NCBI GenBank assembly: GCA_031282465.1
Contig: JAITDR010000069.1
Span: 1 to 7,980 of the forward strand
Reading direction: 5' to 3'
Origin: Desulfovibrio sp.
Lineage (GTDB): Bacteria > Desulfobacterota > Desulfovibrionia > Desulfovibrionales > Desulfovibrionaceae
Length of the DNA stretch: 7,980 bases
Each line of letters starts with the position of its first letter. Positions within the stretch are counted from its first letter, which is position 1. The translations under genes and the position numbers were made by a program. Under the pieces are notes generated by a model that was given only the letters and a program-made list of their open reading frames with translations, did not search any database and was not told where the DNA came from. Positions 1 through 6,889 of the stretch are shown one piece after another.

Positions 1-976
1 CAAGATCGTGACTGACCCCGCCGAGGTCAAGGAACACGCAGGGGTCGCCGTTGCGCAGCAACACGTCCACAATGGAACGCGACACGATATCGCGCGGAGC
101 GAGATCCCCTCGGGGGTCGCAGCGTTCCATGAAATAGTCGCCCTTTCCCGCAAACAGCCTGGCTCCTTCACCGCGCATGGCTTCAGTGATGAGAAAACGG
201 CGCGGTTCGGGATAAAACAGGGTGGTCGGGTGGAACTGCATGAATTCCATGTTCATGAGCCGTACCATGGCCCTGCCGGCCATGGTAATGCCCGAGCCTG
301 TAGCCGCGCGGGAATTGGAAGTATGCAGGTAGACCCGCCCGGCTCCCCCCGTGGCCAGCACCGTAATGTCGGCCGGCATGGTTTCCACGACGCCCGTTGC
401 TTCGTTCAGCACATAGGCCCCGCAACAACGGTTCGCCAGTTGGTAGCGGTAGGTCATGCCCCGGCTGTGGTGATGCGAGGTCAGCAGATCCACGGCGGAA
501 CATCCTTCATGCAGGTCGATGCAGGGATTATCGCGCACGGCTCGACCGACACATTCCATGATGCTGCGGCCGGTGTGGTCGGCACAGTGCAGGATGCGCG
601 CCGCGGAGTGTCCGGCCTCCCGCGTCAGATCCCGACGGGAGCCGTCTATGCGGTCGAACGGCACGTCCAGACGGTCTATGAGTATCTCGTCGACGGCGTT
701 CGGACCTTCCGCGGCGAGGAATTTCACGGCGTCGGGGTTGTTGATGCGGTGTCCCGCCGTCATGATGTCTTCTTCAAGCCGCGCCGCGTCGTTCCCGTCG
801 TGCGCGCGATAAATTATGCCGCCTTGGGCCAGGACGGAATTGGGAGGGTGGTCTTCGCTGCCCGAGGACAGTAGGGTGACTTGTATGCCCCGATCGGCAA
901 GGCGCAGGGCCGCAATGCAGCCGGCCAAGCCTGCGCCGATGATCAGCACGGTGTGCCGGCGTCTCTCTGTCTGCAT
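1..976 (-). CDS. nadB: L-aspartate oxidase NadB (3' end beyond window)
   Basis: This flavoenzyme oxidises L-aspartate to iminoaspartate, the first step of de novo NAD synthesis; in anaerobes fumarate can replace oxygen as electron acceptor. The visible 325 residues cover about 60% of a typical ~530-residue NadB. They show the FAD dinucleotide-binding motif GAGLAG (residues 14-19), the NSVLAQGGI segment (46-54), TREAGHSAARI (118-128), LATGG (207-211), MEFMQFHPTTL (243-253, with H249 at the catalytic His position), ITEAMRGEGARL (263-274) and APRDIV (293-298, with R295 at the substrate-binding Arg position). HPT together with RGEGA argues for NadB or its fumarate reductase relatives, and the neighbouring nadA and nadC settle it as NadB. 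The ATG has a GGAGG four bases upstream (981-985) and lies 17 bases after the nadA stop. Usual TGDG reads TGSG here (227-230). Confidence 0.96.
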   Translation of the reverse strand, partial: MQTERRRHTVLIIGAGLAGCIAALRLADRGIQVTLLSSGSEDHPPNSVLAQGGIIYRAHDGNDAARLEEDIMTAGHRINNPDAVKFLAAEGPNAVDEILIDRLDVPFDRIDGSRRDLTREAGHSAARILHCADHTGRSIMECVGRAVRDNPCIDLHEGCSAVDLLTSHHHSRGMTYRYQLANRCCGAYVLNEATGVVETMPADITVLATGGAGRVYLHTSNSRAATGSGITMAGRAMVRLMNMEFMQFHPTTLFYPEPRRFLITEAMRGEGARLFAGKGDYFMERCDPRGDLAPRDIVSRSIVDVLLRNGDPCVFLDLGGVSHDL

Positions 977-993
977 CCAGCCTCCGATGCGTA

Positions 994-2094
994 TTAATTC
1001 CCCCGGGCGCAACGCTCCAGCATGCGTTCAAGGGCGGCTCGCGCGGGCGCCTGAAGTTCGCTTTTTATCTGTACTCTGTACGGTGATGCTTCTCCGGTAT
1101 CCTCCGCCCGGCTCAGGGCTTCAAGCGCTTCGCACAAAGATTCTTCCGTTGTCTGGGCCATGTGGGTGCATGCGCTTTCGACAAGAGGCAGCACGGTCAG
1201 CCTTCCCGCGTGCCGGCGCGCAAGGCGTTCCACGAGGTTGATTTCCGTGCCGATTCCGAGGACGGCATTGTCCGGGGCTTCGTTGACGTAACGGAGGATG
1301 AAGGCGGTGGACCCCACCGCATCCGCCGATGCCGTCACGGCCGGAGTGCATTCCGGATGCACGACGACGGTCGCGCCCGGATGCTCCGAGCGCAGTCTTT
1401 CCACTTGGCGCAGGTTGAAGCGCGTGTGTATGGAGCAAAAGCCCGGCCAGAGCAGCAGCCGCGCCCTGTCCGCTGCAGCCGTGTCCAATTCCTTCGCTCC
1501 ACGGACTATGCGCAGGATATGCCTGTCCTGTTCCGGCAGGCCGAGCGCATCGGCGGTATTGCAGCCCAGATTTTTGTCGGGCAGGAAAAGCACGGCGTCG
1601 CCTTCCCGCAACGCCCACTCCAGCATGGTCCCGGCATTGGCCGAGGTGCATACCGCGCCGCCGAACCCGCCGGCGACGGCTTTTACCCCGAGGGAGGAAT
1701 TCACGTATGCCAAGGGGACAACCTTGCGTCCGTTGCGGGTCAGTTTCTTCATCACCTCGCGCAGCAGCGCGGCAGGCGACATGAGGGCCATGCTGCACTC
1801 GGCCGACGGCTCGGGCAGATGCACGCGCACGCCCTTTGCTGCGAGCAGCGCGGCCGACTCGGCCATGAAATACACCCCGCAAAACATGATATGCCGCGTT
1901 TCCAGCATTGCGCACTTACGCGCCAGTTCGAGGGAATCCCCGCACAGGTCGCAGTGGGCGACCACCTCGTCGGCTTGGTAATGATGCCCGACCACGGTCA
2001 GGTCGGCCCCGAAGCGGACGCGCAGTTCCTCTATCCTGTCGCCGACATCACGCTTCGGCGCGGTGCATGCCGGCATTGCGGCCCGCGGCTTCAT
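994..2094 (-). CDS. nadA: Quinolinate synthase NadA
   Basis: Quinolinate synthase A is a [4Fe-4S] enzyme that condenses iminoaspartate with dihydroxyacetone phosphate to quinolinate. From the ATG at 2094 it has 366 residues, the length of the long (Bacillus subtilis-like) NadA type. Motifs in order: GHHYQ (36-40), GDSLELA (52-58), FCGVYFMAES (71-80), ECSMA (99-103), YVNSS (130-134), CTSANA (149-154), FLPDKNLG (170-177), WPGFCSIH (216-223), HPEC (246-249), GST (261-263), GTE (282-284) and CTHM (309-312). By spacing to known NadA proteins, the three cluster cysteines should be C100, C220 and C309. An upstream in-frame ATG at 2118 would add eight residues and overlap nadC, but it has no Shine-Dalgarno. 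The 2094 ATG follows the nadC stop by 11 bases with AAGGGA well placed. The order nadC-nadA-nadB fits one operon. Confidence 0.96.
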   Translation of the reverse strand: MKPRAAMPACTAPKRDVGDRIEELRVRFGADLTVVGHHYQADEVVAHCDLCGDSLELARKCAMLETRHIMFCGVYFMAESAALLAAKGVRVHLPEPSAECSMALMSPAALLREVMKKLTRNGRKVVPLAYVNSSLGVKAVAGGFGGAVCTSANAGTMLEWALREGDAVLFLPDKNLGCNTADALGLPEQDRHILRIVRGAKELDTAAADRARLLLWPGFCSIHTRFNLRQVERLRSEHPGATVVVHPECTPAVTASADAVGSTAFILRYVNEAPDNAVLGIGTEINLVERLARRHAGRLTVLPLVESACTHMAQTTEESLCEALEALSRAEDTGEASPYRVQIKSELQAPARAALERMLERCARGN

Positions 2095-2101
2095 CGGAAA
2101 T

Positions 2102-2107
2102 TCCCTT
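2102..2107 (-). promoter_or_regulatory. Shine-Dalgarno of nadA (decides the start)
   Basis: On the minus strand AAGGGA lies seven bases before the ATG at 2094 and overlaps the TAA stop of nadC (2106-2108). This favours the 2094 start over the in-frame ATG at 2118 and suggests translational coupling of nadA to nadC. Confidence 0.5.
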
Positions 2108-3062
2108 ACGGCCGGCATATCCGCATGCTGAAATCGGCAGCGGGCGCGGAATGCGTGATGCGGCCCACGGAGATAAAGTCCGCCCTGCGTTTTGCGCCGG
2201 CAAAAGCAAAACTTCTGATATTGTGCAAATCTATTCCTCCGCTTAGTTCGACTTCCACATGAGGAGGCAGCATAGCAAGGGTACTTCCTACCATTTCGGG
2301 GCTCATGTTATCAAGCATTATGCGTGAAACGCCGCAAACGGCGGCTTCCATGGCTTCCGAGCTTGTCCGGCATTCAACTTCCACGGGTACATGCGGGGGG
2401 AGATGCGCGCGCAGGCGTTGCACGGCGGCGGTGATGCCGCCCGCGGCTTCAATGTGGGTGTCCTTGAGCATGGCCATCTCGTAAAGATTTTTACGATGGT
2501 TGCAGCCCCCCCCCGCCTGTACCGCGTACTTGTCCGGATAACGCAGGCCCGGCGCGGTCTTGCGCGTGTCGAGGAGGCGCACGCCCGTGCCTTCAAGCGC
2601 GTTCACATACTTGCGCGTCAATGCGGCTATACCGGAAAGGCGGCATAAAAAATTCAGGATAACGCGCTCCGCCCGCAGGACAACGCGGGCGCTCCCCGCG
2701 ACGCAAGCCGTCACTGCGCCCGCGGTAAGGCAATCGCCGTCTTCGGCGTATGCCGCCGTTTCCCACTCGCCGGGTGCAGGCAACGCCGAACCCCCTCCCA
2801 AGGCCGCGGATGCGGATGTGCCCGTTTCCCGCGCGCCGGGTTCCGACGCGGCCGTTTCGGCCAGAATAATCGGCACCAGAGGCAGGCCGGCAAGCACCGT
2901 GTCCTCTTTGGCGACGATTTCGGCGCGCAAGACGTCGCGGGCGTCGAATACGGCATTGGCGGCGACGTCCGTGCCGTCTTCCGCCAGTGCCTCCCTGACG
3001 GCCCGAATAAGGTGTTCGCGGGCCGGACCTCTGAAAAAAACATCGAAAGCGGCTCTGGGCAT
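2106..3062 (-). CDS. nadC: Nicotinate-nucleotide pyrophosphorylase (carboxylating) NadC
   Basis: Quinolinate phosphoribosyltransferase converts quinolinate and PRPP to nicotinate mononucleotide, CO2 and pyrophosphate. At 318 residues it is longer than the usual 275-295. The family core is clear: RAERVILNFLCRLSGIA (130-146), LLDTRKTAPGLR (163-174), DKYAVQAGGGCNHR (177-190), LKDTHI (199-204, where KDNHI or KENHI is usual), VEVECRTSSEAMEA (227-240), IMLDNMSP (248-255), ELSGGID (272-278) and FISVGRITHSAPAADFSMRI (296-315). Compared with E. coli NadC, about 25 extra residues rich in Ala, Gly, Ser, Thr, Pro and Glu lie around residues 69-98, between the LAGL segment and DGD, so the extra length sits in the N-terminal domain. 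The ATG at 3062 is the only reasonable start: an in-frame stop lies seven codons upstream. No clear Shine-Dalgarno precedes it. It is the first gene of the nadCAB operon. Confidence 0.96.
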   Translation of the reverse strand: MPRAAFDVFFRGPAREHLIRAVREALAEDGTDVAANAVFDARDVLRAEIVAKEDTVLAGLPLVPIILAETAASEPGARETGTSASAALGGGSALPAPGEWETAAYAEDGDCLTAGAVTACVAGSARVVLRAERVILNFLCRLSGIAALTRKYVNALEGTGVRLLDTRKTAPGLRYPDKYAVQAGGGCNHRKNLYEMAMLKDTHIEAAGGITAAVQRLRAHLPPHVPVEVECRTSSEAMEAAVCGVSRIMLDNMSPEMVGSTLAMLPPHVEVELSGGIDLHNIRSFAFAGAKRRADFISVGRITHSAPAADFSMRICRP

Positions 3063-3112
3063 GGATTGTCTACACCGGACTTATGTGATAGAGATGCCTT
3101 GGAAAAACCGCC

Positions 3113-3190
3113 GTATTGTCACAGTATTGCCGTATTATCACGGTATTTCATGATATTGACGTATCGTCCCGGTATTGCCGCATTGTGCGG
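3113..3190. repeat. Degenerate octamer array in the nadC-mgtE intergenic region
   Basis: Copies close to GTATTGCC begin at 3113 (GTATTGTC), 3124 (GTATTGCC), 3132 (GTATTATC), 3143 (GTATTTCA), 3153 (ATATTGAC), 3161 (GTATCGTC), 3172 (GTATTGCC) and 3180 (GCATTGTG). Start-to-start spacings are 11, 8, 11, 10, 8, 11 and 8. Paired copies therefore form units of about 19 bases, for example 3124-3142, 3153-3171 and 3172-3190. The array is AT-richer than its surroundings and lies wholly between two divergent genes. Clustered short direct repeats at a divergent promoter usually mean cooperative binding of a regulator, but no known motif is recognised. A decayed tandem duplication is the alternative. Confidence 0.6.
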
Positions 3191-3192
3191 CA
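3176..3192. promoter_or_regulatory. Perfect 7-bp inverted repeat, candidate operator
   Basis: TGCCGCA and TGCGGCA flank a three-base centre. On either strand this gives a perfect dyad able to form a 7-bp hairpin with a 3-base loop. There is no T-run after it on either strand, so it is not an intrinsic terminator. It overlaps the last two octamers of the repeat array and encloses the proposed -10 box of the nad operon, a typical place for a repressor site. The binding protein is unknown. Confidence 0.4.
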
Positions 3193-3210
3193 CAGACCAT
3201 GTTTCGTCAA
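3182..3210 (-). promoter_or_regulatory. Candidate sigma-70 promoter of nadCAB
   Basis: On the minus strand, TTGACG (3210-3205, five of six to consensus) is followed after exactly 17 bases by CACAAT (3187-3182, four of six). Transcription would start near 3175 and give a leader of about 110 bases containing the octamer array. The -35 is good and the -10 is mediocre, as expected of a regulated promoter. It was found by eye only, and no comparably good promoter for mgtE was seen on the plus strand. Confidence 0.4.
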
Positions 3211-3280
3211 GGGGAGTTGCGCCCCCCTGTCGCGCCCCCCGCGTTTCACTCCCCCTGTATCTTCTGTAAACGGGCGACGG
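3193..3280. other. mgtE leader with three C-runs
   Basis: This is the mgtE-proximal part of the intergenic region. C-runs lie at 3222-3227, 3235-3240 and 3251-3255, so the minus strand carries three G-runs separated by 7 and 10 bases. GGGG at 3211-3214 can pair weakly with the first C-run. CGTTT (3242-3246) and AAACG (3268-3272) form a weak 5-bp inverted repeat. None of the structure expected of an M-box Mg2+ riboswitch is apparent, and there is no clear Shine-Dalgarno before the mgtE ATG. Confidence 0.35.
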
Positions 3281-4645
3281 ATGAGTAAGACACTTTCCCC
3301 GGCATCCCCTCCGGATAAGACGCCGGAACAGGCGGAGGCGGCGCAGCCTGCCCCGGACGACGGCTTCGACGGACAGGAGACCGAACGCCGGCATCCGGCG
3401 GATATGGCCGCACACCTGGAGCGCCTGAGCCTCAAGGAACAGGTGGAACTGCTCACGGCCCTTCCGCGGGAGGAAGCCGCCGAAGCCGTCGCCGAACTGG
3501 ACGAACACGTCCGGGTGGACCTGCTGGAACACCTCGATGCGGACACAGCCGCCGGCATAGTGGGGGAAATGTCCCCGGACGACGCCGCCGATGTTCTGGA
3601 CGAACTGGAGGAAGAGCACAGCGACGCCCTGTTGAGCAAACTCCACAGCAAGGACGCGGACGAAATACGCACCCTCATGGCTTTCGACCCGGAAACGGCG
3701 GGCGGGGTCATGAACACGGAAATCATCATCCTCAAGCAGGACATCTCCGCCGACGAGGCCATACGCAAGATACGCGCGGAACTGGCCGACAAGGAAATCC
3801 CCTATTACGGCTACATCGTGGACGACGACAACGTACTCACCGGCGTGCTTTCGCTGCGCGATCTCATGCTCTGTCCGCCCGGCATGCCGCTGAAGGCCGT
3901 CCTGAAAAACCGGGAACCGGTTTCCGTCACCTTCGACACGGACCGCGAAGAGGTTGCCCGCGTCATCGGTCACTATAATTTCATGACCCTGCCGGTTGTG
4001 GACCATCAAGGCCGGCTTCTCGGCATTGTTTCCCACGACGACGTCATCGACATCATCAACGACCTGGCGAGCGAGGATATGCTGGGCATGGTGGGCGCGG
4101 GGCAGGACGAAAGCCCCGAAACGCCCTGGCTCGAATCTGTGAAAATGCGCCTGCCCTGGCTTATCGTCAACATGCTGAACTCCGCCCTCGCGGCCTGCGT
4201 CGTCTACCTGTTCGACGGGACCATCGGGCAGATGGCCCTGTTGGCCGTCTTCATGCCTATGGTGGCCAACCAGGCGGGCAATACCGGGCAACAGGCTCTG
4301 GCGGTCATGATCCGCAGTCTGGCCACAGCCAAGTTTTCACGCCGCAAAGCCTGGAACGCCGTGCGGCGCGAAGGCAAAATCGGCCTTGCCAACGGCCTCA
4401 TTCTCGGTATACTGATTCTGACGCTTCTGACCCTATTCACCGGACGGACGGATCTGGCCGCGGTCATGGCCGCGGCGCTCCTGACGGATATGGTACTCGG
4501 GGCGCTTGCCGGCGCGTCCATTCCCGTGCTGCTGAAAGAAATGGGGCGCGACCCGGCACAGGCATCAAGCATTTTTTTGACGGCCATCACGGACGGCGCC
4601 GGTTTTTTCCTTTTTCTCGGGCTGGCTACCCTGTTCCTGATCTGA
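3281..4645 (+). CDS. mgtE: Magnesium transporter MgtE
   Basis: MgtE is a homodimeric inner-membrane Mg2+ channel gated by its own cytosolic Mg2+-sensing domains. Its 454 residues match the usual ~450. After a Pro/Ala-rich, probably disordered tail (1-40) comes the acidic helical MgtE N domain (about 42-145), with repeated EEAAEAVAELDEH-like helices. Two CBS domains follow (about 148-205 and 212-268). The transmembrane domain has five segments near 292-311, 316-336, 366-388, 390-415 and 430-453. The family signature appears as MPMVANQAGNTGQQ (325-338), and the pore Asp in the last helix is D438 (TAITDGAGFF). The ATG at 3281 was chosen because an in-frame TTG extension to 3116 would translate the intergenic repeats and has no family similarity. 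It is divergent from nadC and is followed in the same direction by the sensor kinase. Confidence 0.95.
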   Translation: MSKTLSPASPPDKTPEQAEAAQPAPDDGFDGQETERRHPADMAAHLERLSLKEQVELLTALPREEAAEAVAELDEHVRVDLLEHLDADTAAGIVGEMSPDDAADVLDELEEEHSDALLSKLHSKDADEIRTLMAFDPETAGGVMNTEIIILKQDISADEAIRKIRAELADKEIPYYGYIVDDDNVLTGVLSLRDLMLCPPGMPLKAVLKNREPVSVTFDTDREEVARVIGHYNFMTLPVVDHQGRLLGIVSHDDVIDIINDLASEDMLGMVGAGQDESPETPWLESVKMRLPWLIVNMLNSALAACVVYLFDGTIGQMALLAVFMPMVANQAGNTGQQALAVMIRSLATAKFSRRKAWNAVRREGKIGLANGLILGILILTLLTLFTGRTDLAAVMAAALLTDMVLGALAGASIPVLLKEMGRDPAQASSIFLTAITDGAGFFLFLGLATLFLI

Positions 4646-4732
4646 CATCGCCTCGTGCCGTCCGTATGCTTGTGCCGCCGCAAGGACTTCCGGCGACGCC
4701 TGCCCGGCAAACAATGTATACGGACAACGGGT

Positions 4733-6886
4733 ATGACCGGCAAAGCTGTACCTTGTCATGAGGAAGCGAGCATCGAAAGCGTGCCCGGCGGAACAACGGT
4801 GCATGAGGAGATCGGCGTTTCCCAAAAACGCAGCACCTTTCGTTTGCGCATTTTTACGCTGTTGCTGGCGGCGGGCTGGACGGCGTGCATCGCCTTTTCC
4901 CTGTGGTACAACATAGTGCAGGTGCGGGAGCATGCGCTGGATTCGGCCCGTATACAGGCGAGAACGGTACTCGACAAGGACATGGACGCTCTGTACAACG
5001 GGCTGTATACGCAAGACGCCGCGCAAATACCCCCGCCTTCCGAACTCTCCGCAGGCGCCGCCGGAACCGCTCAACGTTTCGAGGAAGTGCTCTCCGGGCT
5101 GAATCCCGCCTTCATGGCGATCATCATGCACGAGATGGGCAACCGGAACCGCAACGCCATGGGCCACATCACCAGCAGGACGCCCATCGACGGCAACAAC
5201 GCGCCCGACGCGTGGGAGTCCGATGCTCTCGCGCTTCTCGAAAAACGGGAACGCGTGGAAGTCGGCGAGGCGGTCCGGGTGGACGGGGTCGACTACATGC
5301 GCCTGATGCGCGGTCTGGAGACGGCGGACAGTTGTTTGAACTGCCACACCTCGCAGGGCTACATCCCCGGTGAACTGTGCGGCGGCATCAGCGTGGCCGT
5401 TCCCCTTGCCCCTTACATATCGGCCGCCGGCGACGCGGAAAAAAGCATCTGCCGGTCGCTCGCCCTGTTGTGGTGCGCGGGACTCATCGGCATCGGCATC
5501 TGCCTGCACCACATTTCACGGGACATGCGGGTCAGGTACAGCGCCGAGTACGCCCTGGCCGATTTGGCCGCCAATCTGGAGCAACGCGTCGCAGAACGCA
5601 CGGAGGAACTAAGAGTACGCACAACGGAAGCCGAAGAGGCAAACCGCGTCAAAAGCAATTTTCTCTCGCGCATGAGCCATGAAATGCGCACGCCGATGAA
5701 CGCCATCATCGGCATGACCGGCATCGCCAAGACTTCGCCCGCTCCCGCAAAGAAAGAAGAGTGCCTGAACAGGATAGAGGACGCCGCCGACCACCTTCTG
5801 AGCGTCATCAATGATATTCTGGACATGTCCAAAATTGAAACCGGGAAATTCGAACTGTTCTTTGAAGAATTTTCACTCCCCGAATTGATTGACCGCGTCG
5901 TCCGGCTTTTTTCCTTCAAGATCAGCGAGAAAAAGCAAACCGTCATCCTCGACCTGGACAAAAAGCTGCCGCAAAACATCATTTCGGATGAACAGCGCAT
6001 TACCCAGGTGTCGGCAAATTTGCTGTCCAATGCCGTAAAATTCACTCCCGAACAGGGCACGATTACCGTCAGCGTCGCGCTGGAAGCCGAAAACGACGGC
6101 GTCTGCCTGATCCGCATCGCGGTTTCCGATACCGGTATCGGTATTTCTCCCGAAGTGCAGGGCAGGCTTTTCCGTCCCTTTGAACAGGCGGACGCGGGCT
6201 CGGCCCGCAGGTTCGGCGGGACGGGACTGGGCCTTGCCATTTCCAAGTCCATTGCCGAATTGATGCGGGGGGATCTGCGGGTCGAATCCGAAATCGGCAA
6301 AGGCTCCACTTTTTCGTTCAATTTTGCGGCGGCGCTGCCCGCCGCCAGGACCGGCAAAGACGGCAAGATCGAACCGGACGCCGAAACCTGCGCACCCGTG
6401 CCGTTCTCCGAGCCGGCAACCGTGCCCGACGCCGCGCCGCCTGCGGCGCTCTCCGGCGACGGCGAACCCGCCGTGCCGGAGAAGGTGCGCGGGTGCAGGA
6501 TACTGCTTGCCGAAGACGTGGAAATCAACCGCGAAATCATGGAAGCCGTTCTGGAACCTGCCGAGGCCGTCATCACCAGCGCGGAAAACGGCCTTGAAGC
6601 CGTCAAACTGTTCAGCGAAAACCCGGACGCCTTCGATATCATCCTCATGGACATCAACATGCCGGAGATGGACGGCTATGAGGCCACGCGGCGCATCCGC
6701 GCCCTGGGCAGGCCCGACGCGGCGGCGATACCCATTGTGGCCATGACCGCCAACACCTTCCGCGAGGATGTGGAAAGCTGCCTTTCGGCGGGCATGAACG
6801 ACCATATCGCAAAACCCGTCGATACCGAAGCCTTGTTCGATGTGCTGCAAAAATACCTGCCCGGCGTTCCTCCGACGACCGGCTGA
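4733..6886 (+). CDS. Heme c-type (Tll0287-like/DUF3365) membrane hybrid histidine kinase
   Basis: This is a membrane sensor kinase with a fused receiver. From ATG 4733 it has 717 residues. TM1 spans about 36-60. A periplasmic sensor (about 61-238) carries CLNCH (201-205), the c-type heme attachment motif, in the context typical of Tll0287-like/DUF3365 domains. TM2 spans about 240-260. A coiled coil (270-309) follows with no HAMP evident. HisKA has the phosphoacceptor H316 in MSHEMRTP. The HATPase domain has the N-box NLLSNAVKFT (N433), DTGIGI (466-471) and GGTGLGLA (495-502). An Ala/Pro-rich linker (535-586) leads to a receiver with acidic pair E594/D595, phosphoacceptor D640, T672 and K694. 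All catalytic residues are present. A redox or gas-ligand sensing role is inferred. There is no Hpt or DNA-binding output, so a separate partner is expected. The start is uncertain: in-frame GTG codons at 4655, 4781 and 4799 are alternatives, and none has a strong Shine-Dalgarno. Confidence 0.92.
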   Translation: MTGKAVPCHEEASIESVPGGTTVHEEIGVSQKRSTFRLRIFTLLLAAGWTACIAFSLWYNIVQVREHALDSARIQARTVLDKDMDALYNGLYTQDAAQIPPPSELSAGAAGTAQRFEEVLSGLNPAFMAIIMHEMGNRNRNAMGHITSRTPIDGNNAPDAWESDALALLEKRERVEVGEAVRVDGVDYMRLMRGLETADSCLNCHTSQGYIPGELCGGISVAVPLAPYISAAGDAEKSICRSLALLWCAGLIGIGICLHHISRDMRVRYSAEYALADLAANLEQRVAERTEELRVRTTEAEEANRVKSNFLSRMSHEMRTPMNAIIGMTGIAKTSPAPAKKEECLNRIEDAADHLLSVINDILDMSKIETGKFELFFEEFSLPELIDRVVRLFSFKISEKKQTVILDLDKKLPQNIISDEQRITQVSANLLSNAVKFTPEQGTITVSVALEAENDGVCLIRIAVSDTGIGISPEVQGRLFRPFEQADAGSARRFGGTGLGLAISKSIAELMRGDLRVESEIGKGSTFSFNFAAALPAARTGKDGKIEPDAETCAPVPFSEPATVPDAAPPAALSGDGEPAVPEKVRGCRILLAEDVEINREIMEAVLEPAEAVITSAENGLEAVKLFSENPDAFDIILMDINMPEMDGYEATRRIRALGRPDAAAIPIVAMTANTFREDVESCLSAGMNDHIAKPVDTEALFDVLQKYLPGVPPTTG

Positions 6887-6889
6887 AGC

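Noticed and set aside
8..874. 288-residue plus-strand open frame opposite nadB
   Set aside because: The minus strand here encodes NadB with unmistakable motifs. The plus-strand translation has none.
3066..3095. Plus-strand promoter TTGTCT with a -10 near 3089
   Set aside because: The -10 matches only three of six bases, and the start would lie about 180 bases before mgtE. It is not better than chance.
3105..3192. CRISPR array or iteron replication origin
   Set aside because: The repeats are too short and degenerate, with no unique spacers of constant length. No cas or rep genes are nearby, and the site is a divergent promoter region.
3116..3280. N-terminal extension of MgtE from a TTG at 3116
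   Set aside because: It would translate the repeat array and C-runs, adds 55 residues absent from the family, and the ATG at 3281 gives the standard length.
3193..3280. M-box Mg2+ riboswitch in front of mgtE
   Set aside because: Only 88 bases separate the array from the ATG. I find none of the conserved core segments and no terminator or anti-terminator pair.
3119..4291. 390-residue open frame on the minus strand opposite mgtE
   Set aside because: It is a shadow of mgtE. Its composition is that of reversed coding sequence, and it runs through the intergenic repeats.
4675..4696. Terminator after mgtE
   Set aside because: CGCCG and CGGCG can pair over a 10-base loop, but the stem is only 5 bp and no T-run follows.
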